DNA of 64,000 nt from NCBI RefSeq assembly GCF_037975245.1, contig NC_092578.1, positions 4,096,001 through 4,160,000 of the forward strand, in the 5' to 3' direction. Below the pieces are notes generated by a model that did no database searches, was not told the origin of the DNA, and saw only the letters and a list, made by a program, of their open reading frames with translations. The DNA is from Apostichopus japonicus (lineage: Eukaryota; Echinodermata; Holothuroidea; Aspidochirotida; Stichopodidae). The position numbers and the translations under genes are program-made. Of this stretch, positions 23,101 through 35,000 are shown piece after piece. Positions within the stretch are counted from its first letter, which is position 1, and each line of letters starts with the position of its first letter.

Positions 23101-26100
23101 ACCAAAAACAATAGGGCACACCTTCTCCATATGGCGGATCTATAGTCCAAGTTTGGCCTCAATCTAACATTCCCTTATTGAGATAGAGCGTACCCAAGCA
23201 AGTGTCACAGACACACACACACACATACATACATACACACATACACACACACACACGCCAACCTGACTGCATAGGTTCCTTTTGCTAAAGCAAGGAACCA
23301 AAAAATGGGGGCGGGGGTGGAGAATTTAGGCATCAATGACTCCAATGCATCTCCCTGCTTGCTTTATAAAATCCTTCATTCGCCTCTGTCCCTCTCACAA
23401 ATGTTGATCCCCAACTTAACCAATCGGGGGAAATTTGGGATTTGCCAGTCCCCCCCCCCCCGGCCCCGCCCATCACCACTTGAAATACTGTGCACGCCAC
23501 TGTCAGTATACTCGGATAATGTATACCCGACTGCAGCAAGACTACATATAAGGCCGGACGCGAGGTTTTCAAGTTTGTTGATAGTATACATAGACGTAGG
23601 AGGCGCGGGGGGGGGGGGGGGGGATACAACCCCCAATCAAATAACTTTTGTCTACGGGAATTTCGGGCAATATGTTGAGAATTTTTCGGGCGAACAATTG
23701 TTGGTTATATTTTGCGGGCAGGTCGTTACAGCCCGTTAAATCAAATTGGGCTCCTACGCCTATGATAGTATACAATATACATACAAAGCACGACTCCTCT
23801 AATGGGATGGCTATTATGCAGGATTGTAGTCTTGGTATGTCATAGTCCAAGAAAGAAAGAAAAAATATAGAAAACTTTGAGTGTTTGTTTTGTTCTTCAT
23901 AAATACAACTATATTACAGTTCTGAAGATATTCGGGTTCAAAACAAAGATCTCTGGAATGCTACTGATGCGCATGTGCAGTGATTCACTATAACACGGTC
24001 TACAATATGTCAACATGAAGTTTTTGCCTAGAGCCATCTTTTGAACCAGCTTTTTTGTTGTTGCTGGTATTGGTTACATTTTTACCCTTTGCTTTTATTT
24101 ATAAAGGTCCAGCTATAAATACTCTACAAAGTTTTGTAACGTTTCATTTGAAATCAGTTAGGAGAAGGGGTTGACATCTTCAAATGTTACCTATTTTCCT
24201 TTACTGTACATAATTGTGCAAGTTTAAATGAGGATCTGGGTTACTACCTCCCCCCCCCCCCCCGAGTCGCTTTAACGCATTTGGGCTCAAAAGGTTTGAT
24301 TCGTATGGGTGCAGGGGTAGGACTTTATACAAAAAGGTACCATTTACATATAGAATATGCCAGTTGAAATCCATATCTAAGCTGTCTTAGTGTCTTAAAT
24401 TGAAAAAGTTATCATAAATTGAGGAAAGTTGATGTACATAACCAATCCCGTCCTGACATTGTCAGATGAGAGAGCAAGACTTACAAATACATTTGGAGTG
24501 CTATTTCCCAGGATTTCAAGTGTGTCTTCTATCAAGAACTCATTGCATATCAGGGTCACTTGTGTTCTGAAAGTAAAACGTTAGCAGTTAGTATGATATC
24601 AATTATGGTAACAGATTTTGAATACGTCATTATATACACGTCTGCGCATGTCTTCGTATACATTTACGAAACAAGAAGAGAAATATGTAAACAATAATCT
24701 CATAAATATACGGTCCTTCTGCGGGTGGGGTGGTGAAGGGTGGTGGGAATAGGTGTACCCTGTGACCCTGAGATGTTGCGCATTGGGTATACAAACTATC
24801 ACTGTGGCCCACAAGAGTCAGACTCATGCCTGGTCAATGGAGAATGTACCGTGCACTGTACAATGTATAATTTCCTCATTATGTAGAAAACTTCTTACAT
24901 TTTTTGTTCACCAGTTGTTTCTCCTGCAGCGTACTCTATTGTGAGTTGATTATACTGATTATAACCAAATTTAGACTGACCAGCTAGCCCTATCGATTCC
25001 ATGCCCTTGCTTGAATTTCGACAAACCTAGAATGAGAAGGGAAAAAAACAGAAGTTAAGAAAGTCGCAAAAAGAACGATTGTATTTACATTGGTCTTTTT
25101 GTTGGGACTATGAACCCAACTGACAAATGGATCAACTTTCCATCCAGTTTCAATAGTGATTTATCTTTCCAAAATAGTGGCCTGAAAGCGCACATTAGAA
25201 ATGAACTGGATAGGCATTGTGGGAACTCACCCACCCCCCCAAGCTCCTTCCCCTTCCCGACCCATTGCCTCGTGTCCTGTGGATATGCTTACAAGATAAC
25301 ACTTCTATAGGTCAAATTAATAAAGAAAATACGACTGCGAGGTCCAAAAAAAGCTTGAAGATGCTGCCGTTTTCCATGGACACGCAATAGTATACTCGCA
25401 GTCCCCCCCCCCCCCCCCCGAAAGAAAAAACAATGTCCGCAGACTATATTCGTCAATTTGGCATGGATGTTTGTGCTTTAACATCGCTACAAGAGAGCTG
25501 ACAATGATGCAGAGTTATGTGGTATTGCACTCTGGAACCCTACACGGGCTCAACCCCTTTGGCAAACCTCCACCCCCCCGCAGACAATACCCCCCCTCGC
25601 TATTCAGAACACCCTATTTCGCCATTCTATAGACCACTGTAAGTTTCTTATATGTTGGTACGTTTCTTTGTCGTCTGGAAATCCATCAATGTTTGTAACA
25701 TTTGGACAGTACTGTAGATACTGGTACAAAACTACTACACAGTGTGGTATGATACAGGGACACTGAAAACAGTATGAAACAGGAACACTGAAAACAGTAT
25801 GAAACAGGAACACTGAAAACAGTATGAAACAGGAACACTGAAAACAGTATGAAACAGGAACACTGAAAACAGTATGAAACAGGAACACTGAAAACAGTAT
25901 GAAACAGGGACACTGAAGACAGTATGGAACAGTATCAACAGACACTGAAAACAGTATGGAACAGGAACACTGAAAACAGTATGGAACAGTATGAAACAGG
26001 GACACTGAAAACAGTATGAAACAGGAACACTGAAAACAGTATGAAACAGGAACACTGAAGACAGTATGAACAGTATCAAATGGACAATGGAAACGGTATG

Positions 26101-28352
26101 AAAAGTATGGATCAGGGACAATGAAACAGTATGAAACAGGGACACTGAAAACAGTATGGAACAGTATCAACAGACACTGAAAACAGTATGACACTGAAGA
26201 CAGTATGGAACGGTATGTACCAGGGACACTGAAAACAGACATACACAGGCGATAGTGTCTTTTTTCTCCTTTTGTGATTTTTTTTTTGGGGGGGGGGGGG
26301 GCTTAACAGACTGATAATGTAACCTAACCTAATTTGATGCAATTTATTATTCAAACAACTTCATTAACTTTTTAATTTTTTTTATTATTCTCCAAGTATA
26401 GGCTGAACGTTATAAACGGTCCAGGTCTCGTGACTTTGACCAAACTCTTACCAACGAATCCGTGCAATTATCTACGTCTACGGTAAATGGATAGCATGGA
26501 TCGAAATAATAGAAACCGGGGTCCAGCTTTGGGTTATTTGCAGACATGTTCCTCCATCTAACCGAGTAACAAGAAAAGAGAAAAATGATAAAACTTGCCA
26601 TAAAATTGTTAAACATGCATAAAACAAAATCATAAATAAAAGAACCACCGGTGAAATAATACTACTTATCCTCAGGGAAAATGGCACTTTACAATGGGAC
26701 CATAGGAAAGGCATTGAGTGCCCGCCACAATTTCGGTCAAGCCATGCACCCTCACTCACCCTCCAATGAGATTAAGATATTAATAATAAGGATTGTTATG
26801 CCTGACTGATAAATTCAGTGAAAGAGAAAAGTAAACGGAACCAAAGTCAAATTGAAACTCGAAAACTTATAGCCTGAGACAATTGAAGATTATTTGAATG
26901 ATTTAAAGTACTTAAAGTAATGCTGTATTGGGCCAAAATATGCTAGATATTCAAATATGGTCAACATTAGTCAGAATTCCTAAACTGTTTATGTCATACA
27001 AACTTCGATGAAAATTGTCCTCATTGGGACATTCAGTCATCTTGTGTGTTCCTTAAAAATGTCTGAGAACAATTTGGAGAGTAAAGACCTCCAGGAAGGT
27101 ACCTTTTGAACACGTCTAGCAATTATAGCGTGCAGCTATAATTTGTGACTATATTCTGACTACCTTTTAAGTTTGTATAACTCGAGATTTGGTTTATTGA
27201 AAGTGTATTTTGGCTTACCCCTTGAAAGGGATATTCTGGTGACAAACAATGTGACACTTATATTGAAGAGAAAAATATTACACACTGCTAGTTAACCCCC
27301 CTCCCCCTCCGCCCCCCCCCATCTCAATATCTTACTCCAAACTCGAGATATGGTTGATTGAATGTAACCTATTTTTGACTGGCTAAAACCTTCAACTACT
27401 CCATGAGGTTGGATCACAGTAGGGCAGGGATTCCCTAACTGGGGTGCATGAACCCCCAGGGGGTCAGTGAGTCCATCCCAGGGGGTTTGTGAGACATTTC
27501 TGAAAGTCAAAACTAGAGTTCTCTTTGTTGAACTAAAATCTGATGTATCATATAATTTAGTAATGTACAAAAGCCTTTTCGTGTTCCATACGCATGATGC
27601 CATAGTAGTACCGTACAGTGCATTTTTCATTACATTATTACGCTTTGAACTTGATCTATTACGAAGCACTGTTATGCGTATTATAGTATAATAACAACTC
27701 AGATCGTGTCTCGAAACGTTGGGGGTTCGTGGACAACTCTGAAATCCACAGGGGGTTCGTGGGGGGGGGAGGGGATAAAGACATTTCCATATGAAGTGCC
27801 CTGATGACATCATTTTACAAAATATCACTACAGTTTTAAACATTTGTATCTTGAATCTTCGCCAATACAAAATGAAAAGAGGATGTGGTTTTCACATTTA
27901 CATTAAGAAAATTCAGAAAAGATGGGAGGGGAAGGGATGGGGAGGGGAAGGGAGAGGGAGGGGGAGGGGGAGGGAACGGCTTCAAGCCGCCTTGGTTTAG
28001 TACAATGAACGGTCATCTATTCCCTAAAAAAAGCAAATACGGTAATGTCATTCAAGCCATGTATAGGCCTATATGCATATGGCGTGTAGCACGTACGTAC
28101 GAACCTGGGTGGATCGGAGGAATTTCCAATGGGCCATAAATTGACAATACCATTTTCCAAACGTGTCGAACACGTATCAAGATCTCCACCACTTGGCGCC
28201 AAGGTAAAATCTCCACCACTTGGCGCCAAGGTAACAGTCTCCAAAACAAGATCGCACTGGATACCCTGCAGACATAGCACTAGCAGTACCAGTGATCCCC
28301 TCCACAAAAACACAGTCAGTGTGTCCGCAGCAGAATTACCGGGGATTGCCAT
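17016..28352 (-). CDS. CD-mannose-6-phosphate-receptor-like membrane protein, paralog B (complete, 7 exons)
   Basis: Exons 28352-28105, 26557-26452, 25026-24899, 24566-24485, 18471-18383, 17732-17606 and 17111-17016 join in frame (876 bp) into 291 residues. Layout matches paralog A: signal peptide (about 1-33); lumenal MRH-like domain with DTCST, DPGFYYFDPC, DNC, VCR at 119-121, EYAAGE and LIC; CCCPGVC; transmembrane helix at about 209-233; then VRGASGIELIPNHEFW and SDLPKLI; tail EGVNFVF ending in YESI at 288-291. Intron positions and phases equal those of A. N-glycosylation sites include NMS, NCT, NSS and NST. Expected role: sorting between Golgi, endosome and lysosome; ligand specificity is unproven. 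Odd points: an in-frame 9-residue duplication in exon 1, an unusual GTTCGT donor after exon 1, and a 6-kb intron 4 filled by two repeat elements. Confidence 0.9.
17510..17593. repeat. Polypurine tract (GGAGAA)n beside the exon 6 donor of paralog B
   Basis: About 80 bp of GGAGAA/GGAAAA words on the plus strand; the transcript strand is pure pyrimidine starting within about 15 bp of the donor at 17605. It could form triplex DNA or recruit pyrimidine-tract-binding factors. Confidence 0.9.
17606..17732 (-). CDS. Paralog B exon 6 (TM helix and GASG...FW.DLP segment)
   Basis: Acceptor TCTCTGTTGCAG, donor TCTCT|GTAAGT, 127 bp. Codes for FVCAVFIYLLFGMLYMK, VRGASGIELIPNHEFW and SDLPKLIS. The frame stays open past the donor only because the intron begins with a long pyrimidine tract that reads as Ser/Phe. 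Confidence 0.92.
18383..18471 (-). CDS. Paralog B exon 5 (CCCPG cluster, start of TM helix)
   Basis: Acceptor TTTATCCAG, donor ATCTT|GTGAGT, 89 bp, phase 0 to phase 2. Codes for [15 protein letters not shown] and GLSFGSVLCI. Confidence 0.9.
18554..20819 (+). mobile_element. 2.27-kb TGACCT-rich element, copy 1
   Basis: Ends TGGTTCCTTGCTT and AAGCAAGGAACCA are a perfect 13-bp inverted pair. The inside consists of diverged tandem blocks carrying TGACCTTTGGTGACCT, GATCACATGACC, CAACTTGTC and GGCAC(T)GGGAGTT words, then a CA/TACA tract near the right end. No coding capacity. It lies in intron 4 of paralog B, 82 bp upstream (in transcript order) of exon 5. The left side also shares GGGCACTG with copy 2. 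Confidence 0.88.
21032..23300 (+). mobile_element. 2.27-kb TGACCT-rich element, copy 2
   Basis: Nearly identical to 18554-20819 along its full length with small indels, at a distance of 2478 bp, with the same inverted ends. About 210 bp of unrelated sequence separates the copies. The near-identity suggests a recent tandem duplication or two recent insertions. Confidence 0.9.
23301..24484. other. Rest of intron 4 of paralog B
   Basis: Contains runs of C and G of 12-18 nt (23450, 23608, 24250) and no recognisable gene or repeat family. Confidence 0.5.
24485..24566 (-). CDS. Paralog B exon 4 (last MRH cysteine)
   Basis: Acceptor TTTTACTTTCAG, donor GTATTT|GTAAGT, 82 bp. Codes for TQVTLICNEFLIEDTLEILG and a glycosylation site NST. 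Confidence 0.9.
24899..25026 (-). CDS. Paralog B exon 3 (VCR ... YAAGE)
   Basis: Acceptor TCTCATTCTAG, donor AAAAAT|GTAAGA, 128 bp, phase 0 to phase 2. Codes for VCRNSSKGMESIG and LTIEYAAGETTGEQK. Confidence 0.88.
25751..26240. repeat. 25-bp minisatellite in intron 2 of paralog B
   Basis: About 490 bp of the unit ACAGTATGAAACAGG + AACACTGAAA with shorter variants (ACAGTATGGAACAGTATCAA). The unit gives long open frames on the minus strand with FSVPVSYC-like repeats, which are not a gene. Confidence 0.95.
26452..26557 (-). CDS. Paralog B exon 2 (DPGFYYFDPC)
   Basis: Acceptor CTCGGTTAG, donor CGTTG|GTAAGA, 106 bp, phase 2 to phase 0. Codes for WRNMSANNPKLDPGFYYFDP with the cysteines of FDPCYPF and DNCTDS. 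Confidence 0.9.
26917..27165 (+). repeat. Dispersed repeat, copy 1
   Basis: About 250 bp shared with 56483-56736, including AATATGCTAGATATTCAAAT and TGAGAACAATTTGGAGAGTA. It lies in intron 1 of paralog B; unclassified. Confidence 0.85.
27425..27770. mobile_element. Truncated copy of the CAGGG...CCCTG hAT-like MITE
   Basis: Starts CAGGGATTCCCTAACTGGGG and follows the 16289-16677 element through the TTCGTGGGGGGG stretch, then loses the right terminal repeat. No right target duplication. In intron 1 of paralog B. Confidence 0.85.
27921..27977 (+). repeat. G-rich tract with quadruplex potential
   Basis: At least six runs of three or more G separated by single A or AA (GGGAGGGGAAGGGATGGGGA and on). 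It lies about 130 bp downstream of exon 1 of paralog B, on the non-transcribed strand. Confidence 0.8.
28105..28352 (-). CDS. Paralog B exon 1 (signal peptide, duplicated 9-mer)
   Basis: ATG at 28352 gives MAIPGNSAADT and a hydrophobic stretch (GSLVLLVLCLQGIQC). The frame is open further up to 28448, but the 28352 start gives a normal signal peptide. It then has two copies of TLAPSGGD(F/L), DTCST and NGIVNLWPIGN. Donor CCCAG|GTTCGT, weak, but at the same place as in paralog A. Confidence 0.82.
28182..28235. repeat. 27-bp in-frame tandem duplication in exon 1 of paralog B
   Basis: The 27-bp unit containing CTCCACCACTTGGCGCCAAG occurs twice back to back, differing at about one base, adding nine residues. 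Paralog A has a single related stretch ([10 protein letters not shown]). Confidence 0.95.
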
Positions 28353-30059
28353 CACACACTGAGTTATGGTGGGGTACAGGAAGCTGAAAATGTTTCTCCG
28401 GGCTGTAACGACCAGGCAGCGAAGAATCGATGGAATTTTAAGTTGCAATAGAATGTTAGAATACCAAATGGTACTGGATTGTTATAATGATCAGTGCATG
28501 CATATACCTGTACACCAGAAGGTTGAAAATGCATGCCCTTCGGTCAATCAGTATATACTAGAGTGTATAAAGCTTTTTGCGGCCTTACAAGAAACTTATC
28601 CAGTTAACGAAACTCAAATGACAAACTTCGAGCGTGCACAAATTGTGTCACGAGGTATATAGTGAAATACAGCATACAATACGAGGCTGTTTGTACCGCA
28701 ATTCTCAAACCTATAGCTGTTGGTACTTCCTTTACTGTGCAGCCTATTGTGAAGTGATATATAACATCTTCTACCGTACTACATACTGCAGTGTGCCAAC
28801 TACCCATACAAACCAAAAGGGCATAAATTGTGTACACCGCATTATACCATTCAATGAAACCCGTACATGTATTAACTGGGAAGTCTCGTGATCACAAATG
28901 ACGTCATTTTAGGTGGTCTGTATATTAACTATAGCCTATGACAACATTGTTTGGCAAGCACATTCGGAAATAATATGGTTGTGTTTTCAATCCGGGGACC
29001 ATTCAACCAGGGAAGTATATTACCATTAAGTTTTTCTTCTGTCATTGTTTTGTATTATTCTGTATTATTTGTCTCATTTCTCATTGTCAATTGCGCCATG
29101 AACATTCTTTGAGTGGTGTGTGTGCATTATAAGTCTTATTATTATTATTACCAGTCCATTGCAGCTCCGTGACAGTGGCATACGTGAGGAGGGGGGAGGG
29201 GGGGGGGGCGAGGGGAAGGGTTGGGCACGTCATGCGCCCTGGTATTACCATCCCAGGATATTATTACTTCTACGATTTAACTCAATTACAATTCACAAGT
29301 GCAGCACTGCCAGTAGCCCTGTATACTGTAGTGAAAAAGTGTTCGGTGTCTTGAAGTGTGAAATTAGTCCAAGCCATCAGTAGTTATACGCTCGGTATAT
29401 AGTACACATATCACTTGAAAAAAATCTACGTATGCAATAGCGACCCGGAAAGTGACCATTCAACTACGTAAACTGATTGGAAACTAAACAGTAATAATAG
29501 ACTAAGCAACTTAAAATAGCGAAGAAACTGTGGCTATAGTCCCCGGATCCGATGCAGTGATCGGCTTTACGAGTCATGTACACTACGAAGTATCACGCTG
29601 CATAATCAATTGGTAATGATCAAATCTAGGCTGAGATTGACCAGCCCTAACGAGAGAGTGATCAAGGGGGTGGGGGAAACACCCTGGAGCCCTAGGGCAA
29701 TAAGCTGGCTTGGAAAGTATTGTCCACGAGGTCCGACCCAGGGGGTTTCGATTAGCGGCTACTGGCTTGGGTAGCCAGCCAGAAGACAGTTGCTTGCGCA
29801 TCGTGTACGGTAACTAAGACACATCTTATAGTTTGATATCGATACAACACAGAAAGCGGGAAACTTGAATGCGTTTTCATATTTTCTTTATGTGTTCATA
29901 TATAAACAACGTTCATATATAAACAACGGAAGCCTGAACATGCAATTCACGAAAATAGTCTCAAGTAACGAAAACCGAATATAACATGGATCGCCACAAG
30001 CTACGGGATATACATGGAACATAACTCATTTGTACAGAGTATTATACGCTTTGACTGAA
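28353..30059. other. Upstream flank of paralog B, no gene seen
   Basis: Presumed promoter region of paralog B; no clear TATA box was found. A 17-bp duplicate (GTTCATATATAAACAAC) is at 29895-29929. Nothing else is supported. Confidence 0.5.
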
Positions 30060-30560
30060 GCCACTGGTTTACACAAAGCCCTAGCAAAATATAAGCAACA
30101 GGGCAATCCCACGCTAGCAAATCGCTAGCAAAACTACACAACAACTATATATTTGACTTTAGATCACGTGACCTTTGACCTCGGTTCCCATGGCAACTAC
30201 ATATTTTGGTAGTATTGGACATTTCGATTACCTGTGATTTTAACTAAATTTTGACACAAAGGTTCAGCTTGGGGTACCTCCCCAGCAAGTTCGAAGGAAA
30301 TCGGCTCAGCCGTTGAAGAGTTTTGACACAAACTGGGACACAAGCAATGACACACATACACACACGAGCGCGCGCACGGACACGTTTTGAACAGTCCCCC
30401 AGTCATGTACTTCCGGTCACCCTGGGTTATCCACCACGGACGGACAGACGGACGGACAGACGGACGGACAGACGGACGGACAGACGGACGGATGGACGGA
30501 CGGATGGACGGACGGATGGGCTGATGGAAGGATGGATGGACCGATGGATGGATGGATGGA
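30060..30560 (+). repeat. Interspersed repeat with (GGAC/GGAT)n tail
   Basis: Has the phrase AAATCGGCTCAGCCGTTGAA, then an ACACACAC/GCGCGC stretch and, from 30436, GGACGGACAGAC repeats turning into GGATGGAT. It also holds one DR1 motif at 30169-30181. Its left limit is uncertain. Confidence 0.6.
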
Positions 30561-33500
30561 AATAAAAGGAAAAACTAAAAACAAATGCTCACTAAAATAA
30601 ATTCACTCACGTCAGTCACAAGCACCTCCGTATCAAAAGTATGAAAAGTTGATCAAAAGTACAACCGAGTTCATTCGACGAGCTGATATTCTTCATAACT
30701 GGTGTTTGGAACGTAAACTACGATTATAGCACCACACGGCACTCATGTTACGTAAAGATATATACCGAATACTGTACCAACAGGAATTCCACATTTTTTA
30801 CCTATATGTATTCCCAGAATTTTAATCCATAACAAATTTATATAAGGGCGTGGAAAAGGAGAGGGGCGGTACTGGGTGGAACGGGGAAACGAAAAGAGGA
30901 AGGGGGAGATATCAGCTCAAAGGATTCTAATGAACTATTGGAAAGGGGATGGCGAGGAAGAGGTCATGGAATATGGAAAGGGGAATATGGATAGGAAAGG
31001 AAAAGGGGTAGAGGAAGGTGAAGTGAGAAGTACCCTGAAGAGCCATGAGTGTCAGCAACCTGTTTTGCTCCAACGCCCTCTACTTTATTGACCTTCGCAC
31101 TTTTATGTACCTGCACTCGTCCATCTTGAATCAGGAAGTAACGTTTTCACCGTTCACATACACATGAAGTAATATCAGCTAAGCTTGCCACTTGTCAGGA
31201 CCACCAAATAGTTTCCGGGCATCATCATGTCGCAGGACTTACTTTTAAGAGTATACTGTCAAAGATTTTAATTCCTCAGCTAATTGATGAAATATAGGCG
31301 ACTTATTGTCCAGAACACAACTTTGGTAAGATATCTGAACGGTTTTGCAGTAGCCTAGGCGAGAGCTAATGTAATGGGGGTCTGTTCATTGATTCATACG
31401 AATATGACTAACCTATCCTAACTTTAGCCTTAGGCTATTATCAAGTATCATATAGGCCTCGGCGTGATTCTAATCGTATATCATTGTGGTATTACGCAAG
31501 AGCTAATTTATTTGAGGGAAGACATACTCTTGTCTGGTGTTAAGAGATTGAAAATTGTACTGATGTCTGCGGTACCAGACAACAACATTTCGGCAATAGG
31601 GAATCACGTAACTAGGCGAAAGGAAGTCCTATAGTCTACTACTTCCTGTAGTAAGTATGCATACTGTTAGTTCTAATTGTTAAGTATTACCATAGTACTA
31701 ACTTAGGGTCCAGCATAGGCCCAGCAGTTATGGCTTAAAGTTACACTGCTTTTTTTAACAAACTTGTTATCAACATAAATAGGGTACCTAATGTTAGGCT
31801 GTGAAAGTGTCGTAATGAGAATTATAGTTTAAACCATATCCTAGTAGTAGTAGTACCCTAGGCTACCCTAGACTTAAACTAATACTATGACTCTTGTTAT
31901 AGCTGTAAACAAACAGGTGACTTCATGCAAGTTGAATATAATTTGAAAGGTAAACTCTGTGAATTTGGTGTGAAGTAGAGAAGAGTAACTATATAAGCCT
32001 ACCAATTAACCAAATTGCAAGTACCCATGTGTAATGTGATGGTCATGTTACAAAATTCGCTGTTAGGATATGCTTTTGGTTTTCCAACATTAAAAATGGT
32101 CTCAGACCATGGAACAACCTCATGTCAATTACTACTGTCAATTATGTCAATCATGCCAATTACACCAACATGTCAATTACCCGTGTGGAGCTAAGATATA
32201 CTAACAGTGAATTATGCATAGGCCCCTATTGCAAATTAATGGGGTACGCTTGTACACTCTAATAATCTGATATACCACAAAACATTCAACCTAAATCTCA
32301 GAGTACTGTGTGATTGAGGTAATAACTTGTTGCCAATCATGGCAACAGTTTTTGGCTTCAGCAGTGGCCATTTTTGCTGCACTGTAGATAGTTGTTTGAG
32401 TGAGCAAAATTTGTCACACTGCCTCCTACAGATCTCTTTGCCATATCTGCAGCTCTCATTTGAAATGGAAATTTTCCAAGTCCACCGTCACATTGAGAAA
32501 AGAGCTCAACATGTTTGTTAAATGGCTTAGAATTGAATGCGGGAGTGAACCAGATGTATGCTAGTCAAATGTTTTACCGCAAACTCAATTACGTAAAGTA
32601 TTTCTATTCGAAAGAGCTTCTACAGATAACTTTGCCGCTAGCTATTCTCGGTCAGACAATATTGATCGAAGCTTGACCTAATGTTAGCAAGAGAATGAGC
32701 TGCATGCTGGCTCCGTCCACCACCACCACCACCCCTCCCACTCTACCCACATCACCACCCTCCTACACACATACACTAACGTGTGCTTGCTTTGAGTTTT
32801 GGCTAGTGCCCTTCTTATAATCAGTATGTGAACAGTCTAGATATATTATACTAAAGTGGAGAATTAACAGGTCAGCTTAAAAGTCTCTAAATGTAAGAGA
32901 TATATAGATCAGCAAGAAGAGAAAACAGTTAAAGAATCAGTGACATTTCCTACTTTGAACTTCCATTTTGTTTAAAGGTTGTTGAGTGAACTCTTCTGTT
33001 GATAGGATATTTCTGGTCTGGCAACTGGCATTAAGTTATGTTCTTTGAATCGTTTTAAAACAACTTCAGTCACCATAGCTGCACTGAAATAAGGTACAGG
33101 CTGCAGCTCCCTCTGTCCTTAAGAAAATTTGTAAAATGCTGAGGTACACTCTTGTTTCGCTTGGTTGGGGACATTAAATGGTGTTCCTTGGAGCAGGAAT
33201 GCAAAGTTAGAAGATAATTACCCACCTTGCCTTGTTATCGAACATTAATTAACAAAAAAAATACAACATATCTTTATTCACCCATGATCATCATAATCAT
33301 AGATAGGGTTTTCAAATGCACTTCTATTTGGCCTATAAACTGTACTGAACTAAACTAAGTTAAACATGTAAACTAACAATTAAACTTAACTAAATTAAAC
33401 AAAGTATTGCTCAAAATAAAGGTATGTACATGTGATCAATCCAAGACAGATCTTTCCATACAATGTGAAGTTAAAAAGTAAGAACTAATTGATTTCATTA

Positions 33501-34992
33501 GTAGGTTGAATCTTGTTGCCATGACAGATCTCTTAACCTGTTACCGTAACTTGTTTCTCGTTTAAATTTGCGTAGCTCTTGCACTTTGTACTTATAACAA
33601 CTTACATACCTAGAGAAAGTTCCTCAAGTTGTCTGAAGAGGGATTATAACGATTACTGTATCCTCAAGTGCTAGTACTAGTGTGACATTTTTGGTTTACC
33701 TAGATATCAAAATTATCAAGTACTACAAAATAATAAATACGAAGAAAAGCTAATGACAGACATACCTTTACAAGTCTGTAACACTTGATGAAATCAACTT
33801 TCACAACAGACTTCCTACATTGAAAATGTAGACATGCTGCAGTTTCAATCTCCTTTCGTGTTGTCTTTGATGAAAAGTTGGTATATTACATTGATACTAA
33901 CTTCACAGAACTTTAAAAAATGGTGGGAAAGTCCAAAAAATTTAAGTTTTTAGATGTCAACATTTTCAGAATCTGATCATGAAATCTTCAAGGATTTTTG
34001 TGGAATTGGAGAAGTTAGTATATATAACATTGATACTAACTTCACAACACTACACAGGAGTGGGATGTTTGACTCGTCCACATGTGTTTAAAAAATTGGT
34101 GGAAAAGTCCAAAAAATTTAAGTTTTTAGATGTCAACATTTTCAGAATCTGATCATGGAACCTTCAAGGATTTTGTTGGAATTCTTTTTGTTTGAGCGAC
34201 GTTATTATTATCTCCTTTTAACAAAGAGCGGCATAGTAAGTTTGGTGATTTAGTGCCCCCCCCCCAAAAAAAAAAAATTGCATCGACTTAAGAAGATGCT
34301 GTAGGAGCCTGTAGTTGTTGTCACTCTTAGTGTAATTGCCAAGAAAGATTTGGTTTAGTGGATCATACTGTACTAACAGTCAATAGGATGGTATGTAGGA
34401 TATTTACTGTACAGCAGGCCTAGTTCAAGGATGTACCTGTACAGCAACCATGCTGCCTGTGTTACTGTATAGATATGTGAGTCATATTTGTGATCAGGAA
34501 ATGAACTGTCAGTTTTACCTACTACTGGTAAACTAGGTTTTACATCCTATTGTGTCTATTGCCAATAAAGGTTATTAGGCATTCAAATGAAAATATGTTA
34601 ATCTTTTCTAGTTTAACTACTGACTCTGACTGTACTTCCTTTAATAGTGTATATTCATAATTAATACATGTATGTGTGTATGTATGTATGCGTGTATGTA
34701 TGTGTGTATTTATGTATGTATGTTAGTACGAATATATGTTTATGTATACATGTACATATATATGTGTGTATATAAGTTTATGTATGTGTGTTGTATGTGC
34801 ATCTAGGTATGTGTCTGTGCATGTGTGCGTGTACAGATGTGTGTAATGTACCATACATTTGCATACATACAGTATGCTTCTTGCTCTGAATATACAAACT
34901 ACTCATTTACATGTAAAGTTATGCAGAACAGCTCCTCTTAATTAGCAGTCTAGGCTAGTACTAAAGACACCAATCTCCATGTTGAATGGTAC
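30561..34992. other. No recognised gene
   Basis: Mostly unique-looking AT-rich sequence. A local duplication is at 33878-34182 and a TGTATG-rich low-complexity stretch at 34670-34860. No exon with supported splice sites was found. Confidence 0.5.
33878..34182. repeat. Local tandem duplication, two copies
   Basis: 33878-34013 and 34014-34182 share CATTGATACTAACTTCACA and AAGTTTTTAGATGTCAACAT; the second copy carries an extra block of about 35 bp. Confidence 0.85.
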
Positions 34993-35000
34993 ATACATAG

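Noticed and set aside
25604-26242. 212-codon minus-strand frame with FSVPVSYC repeats
   Set aside because: It is the 25-bp minisatellite, inside intron 2 of paralog B, and frames shift with unit variants.
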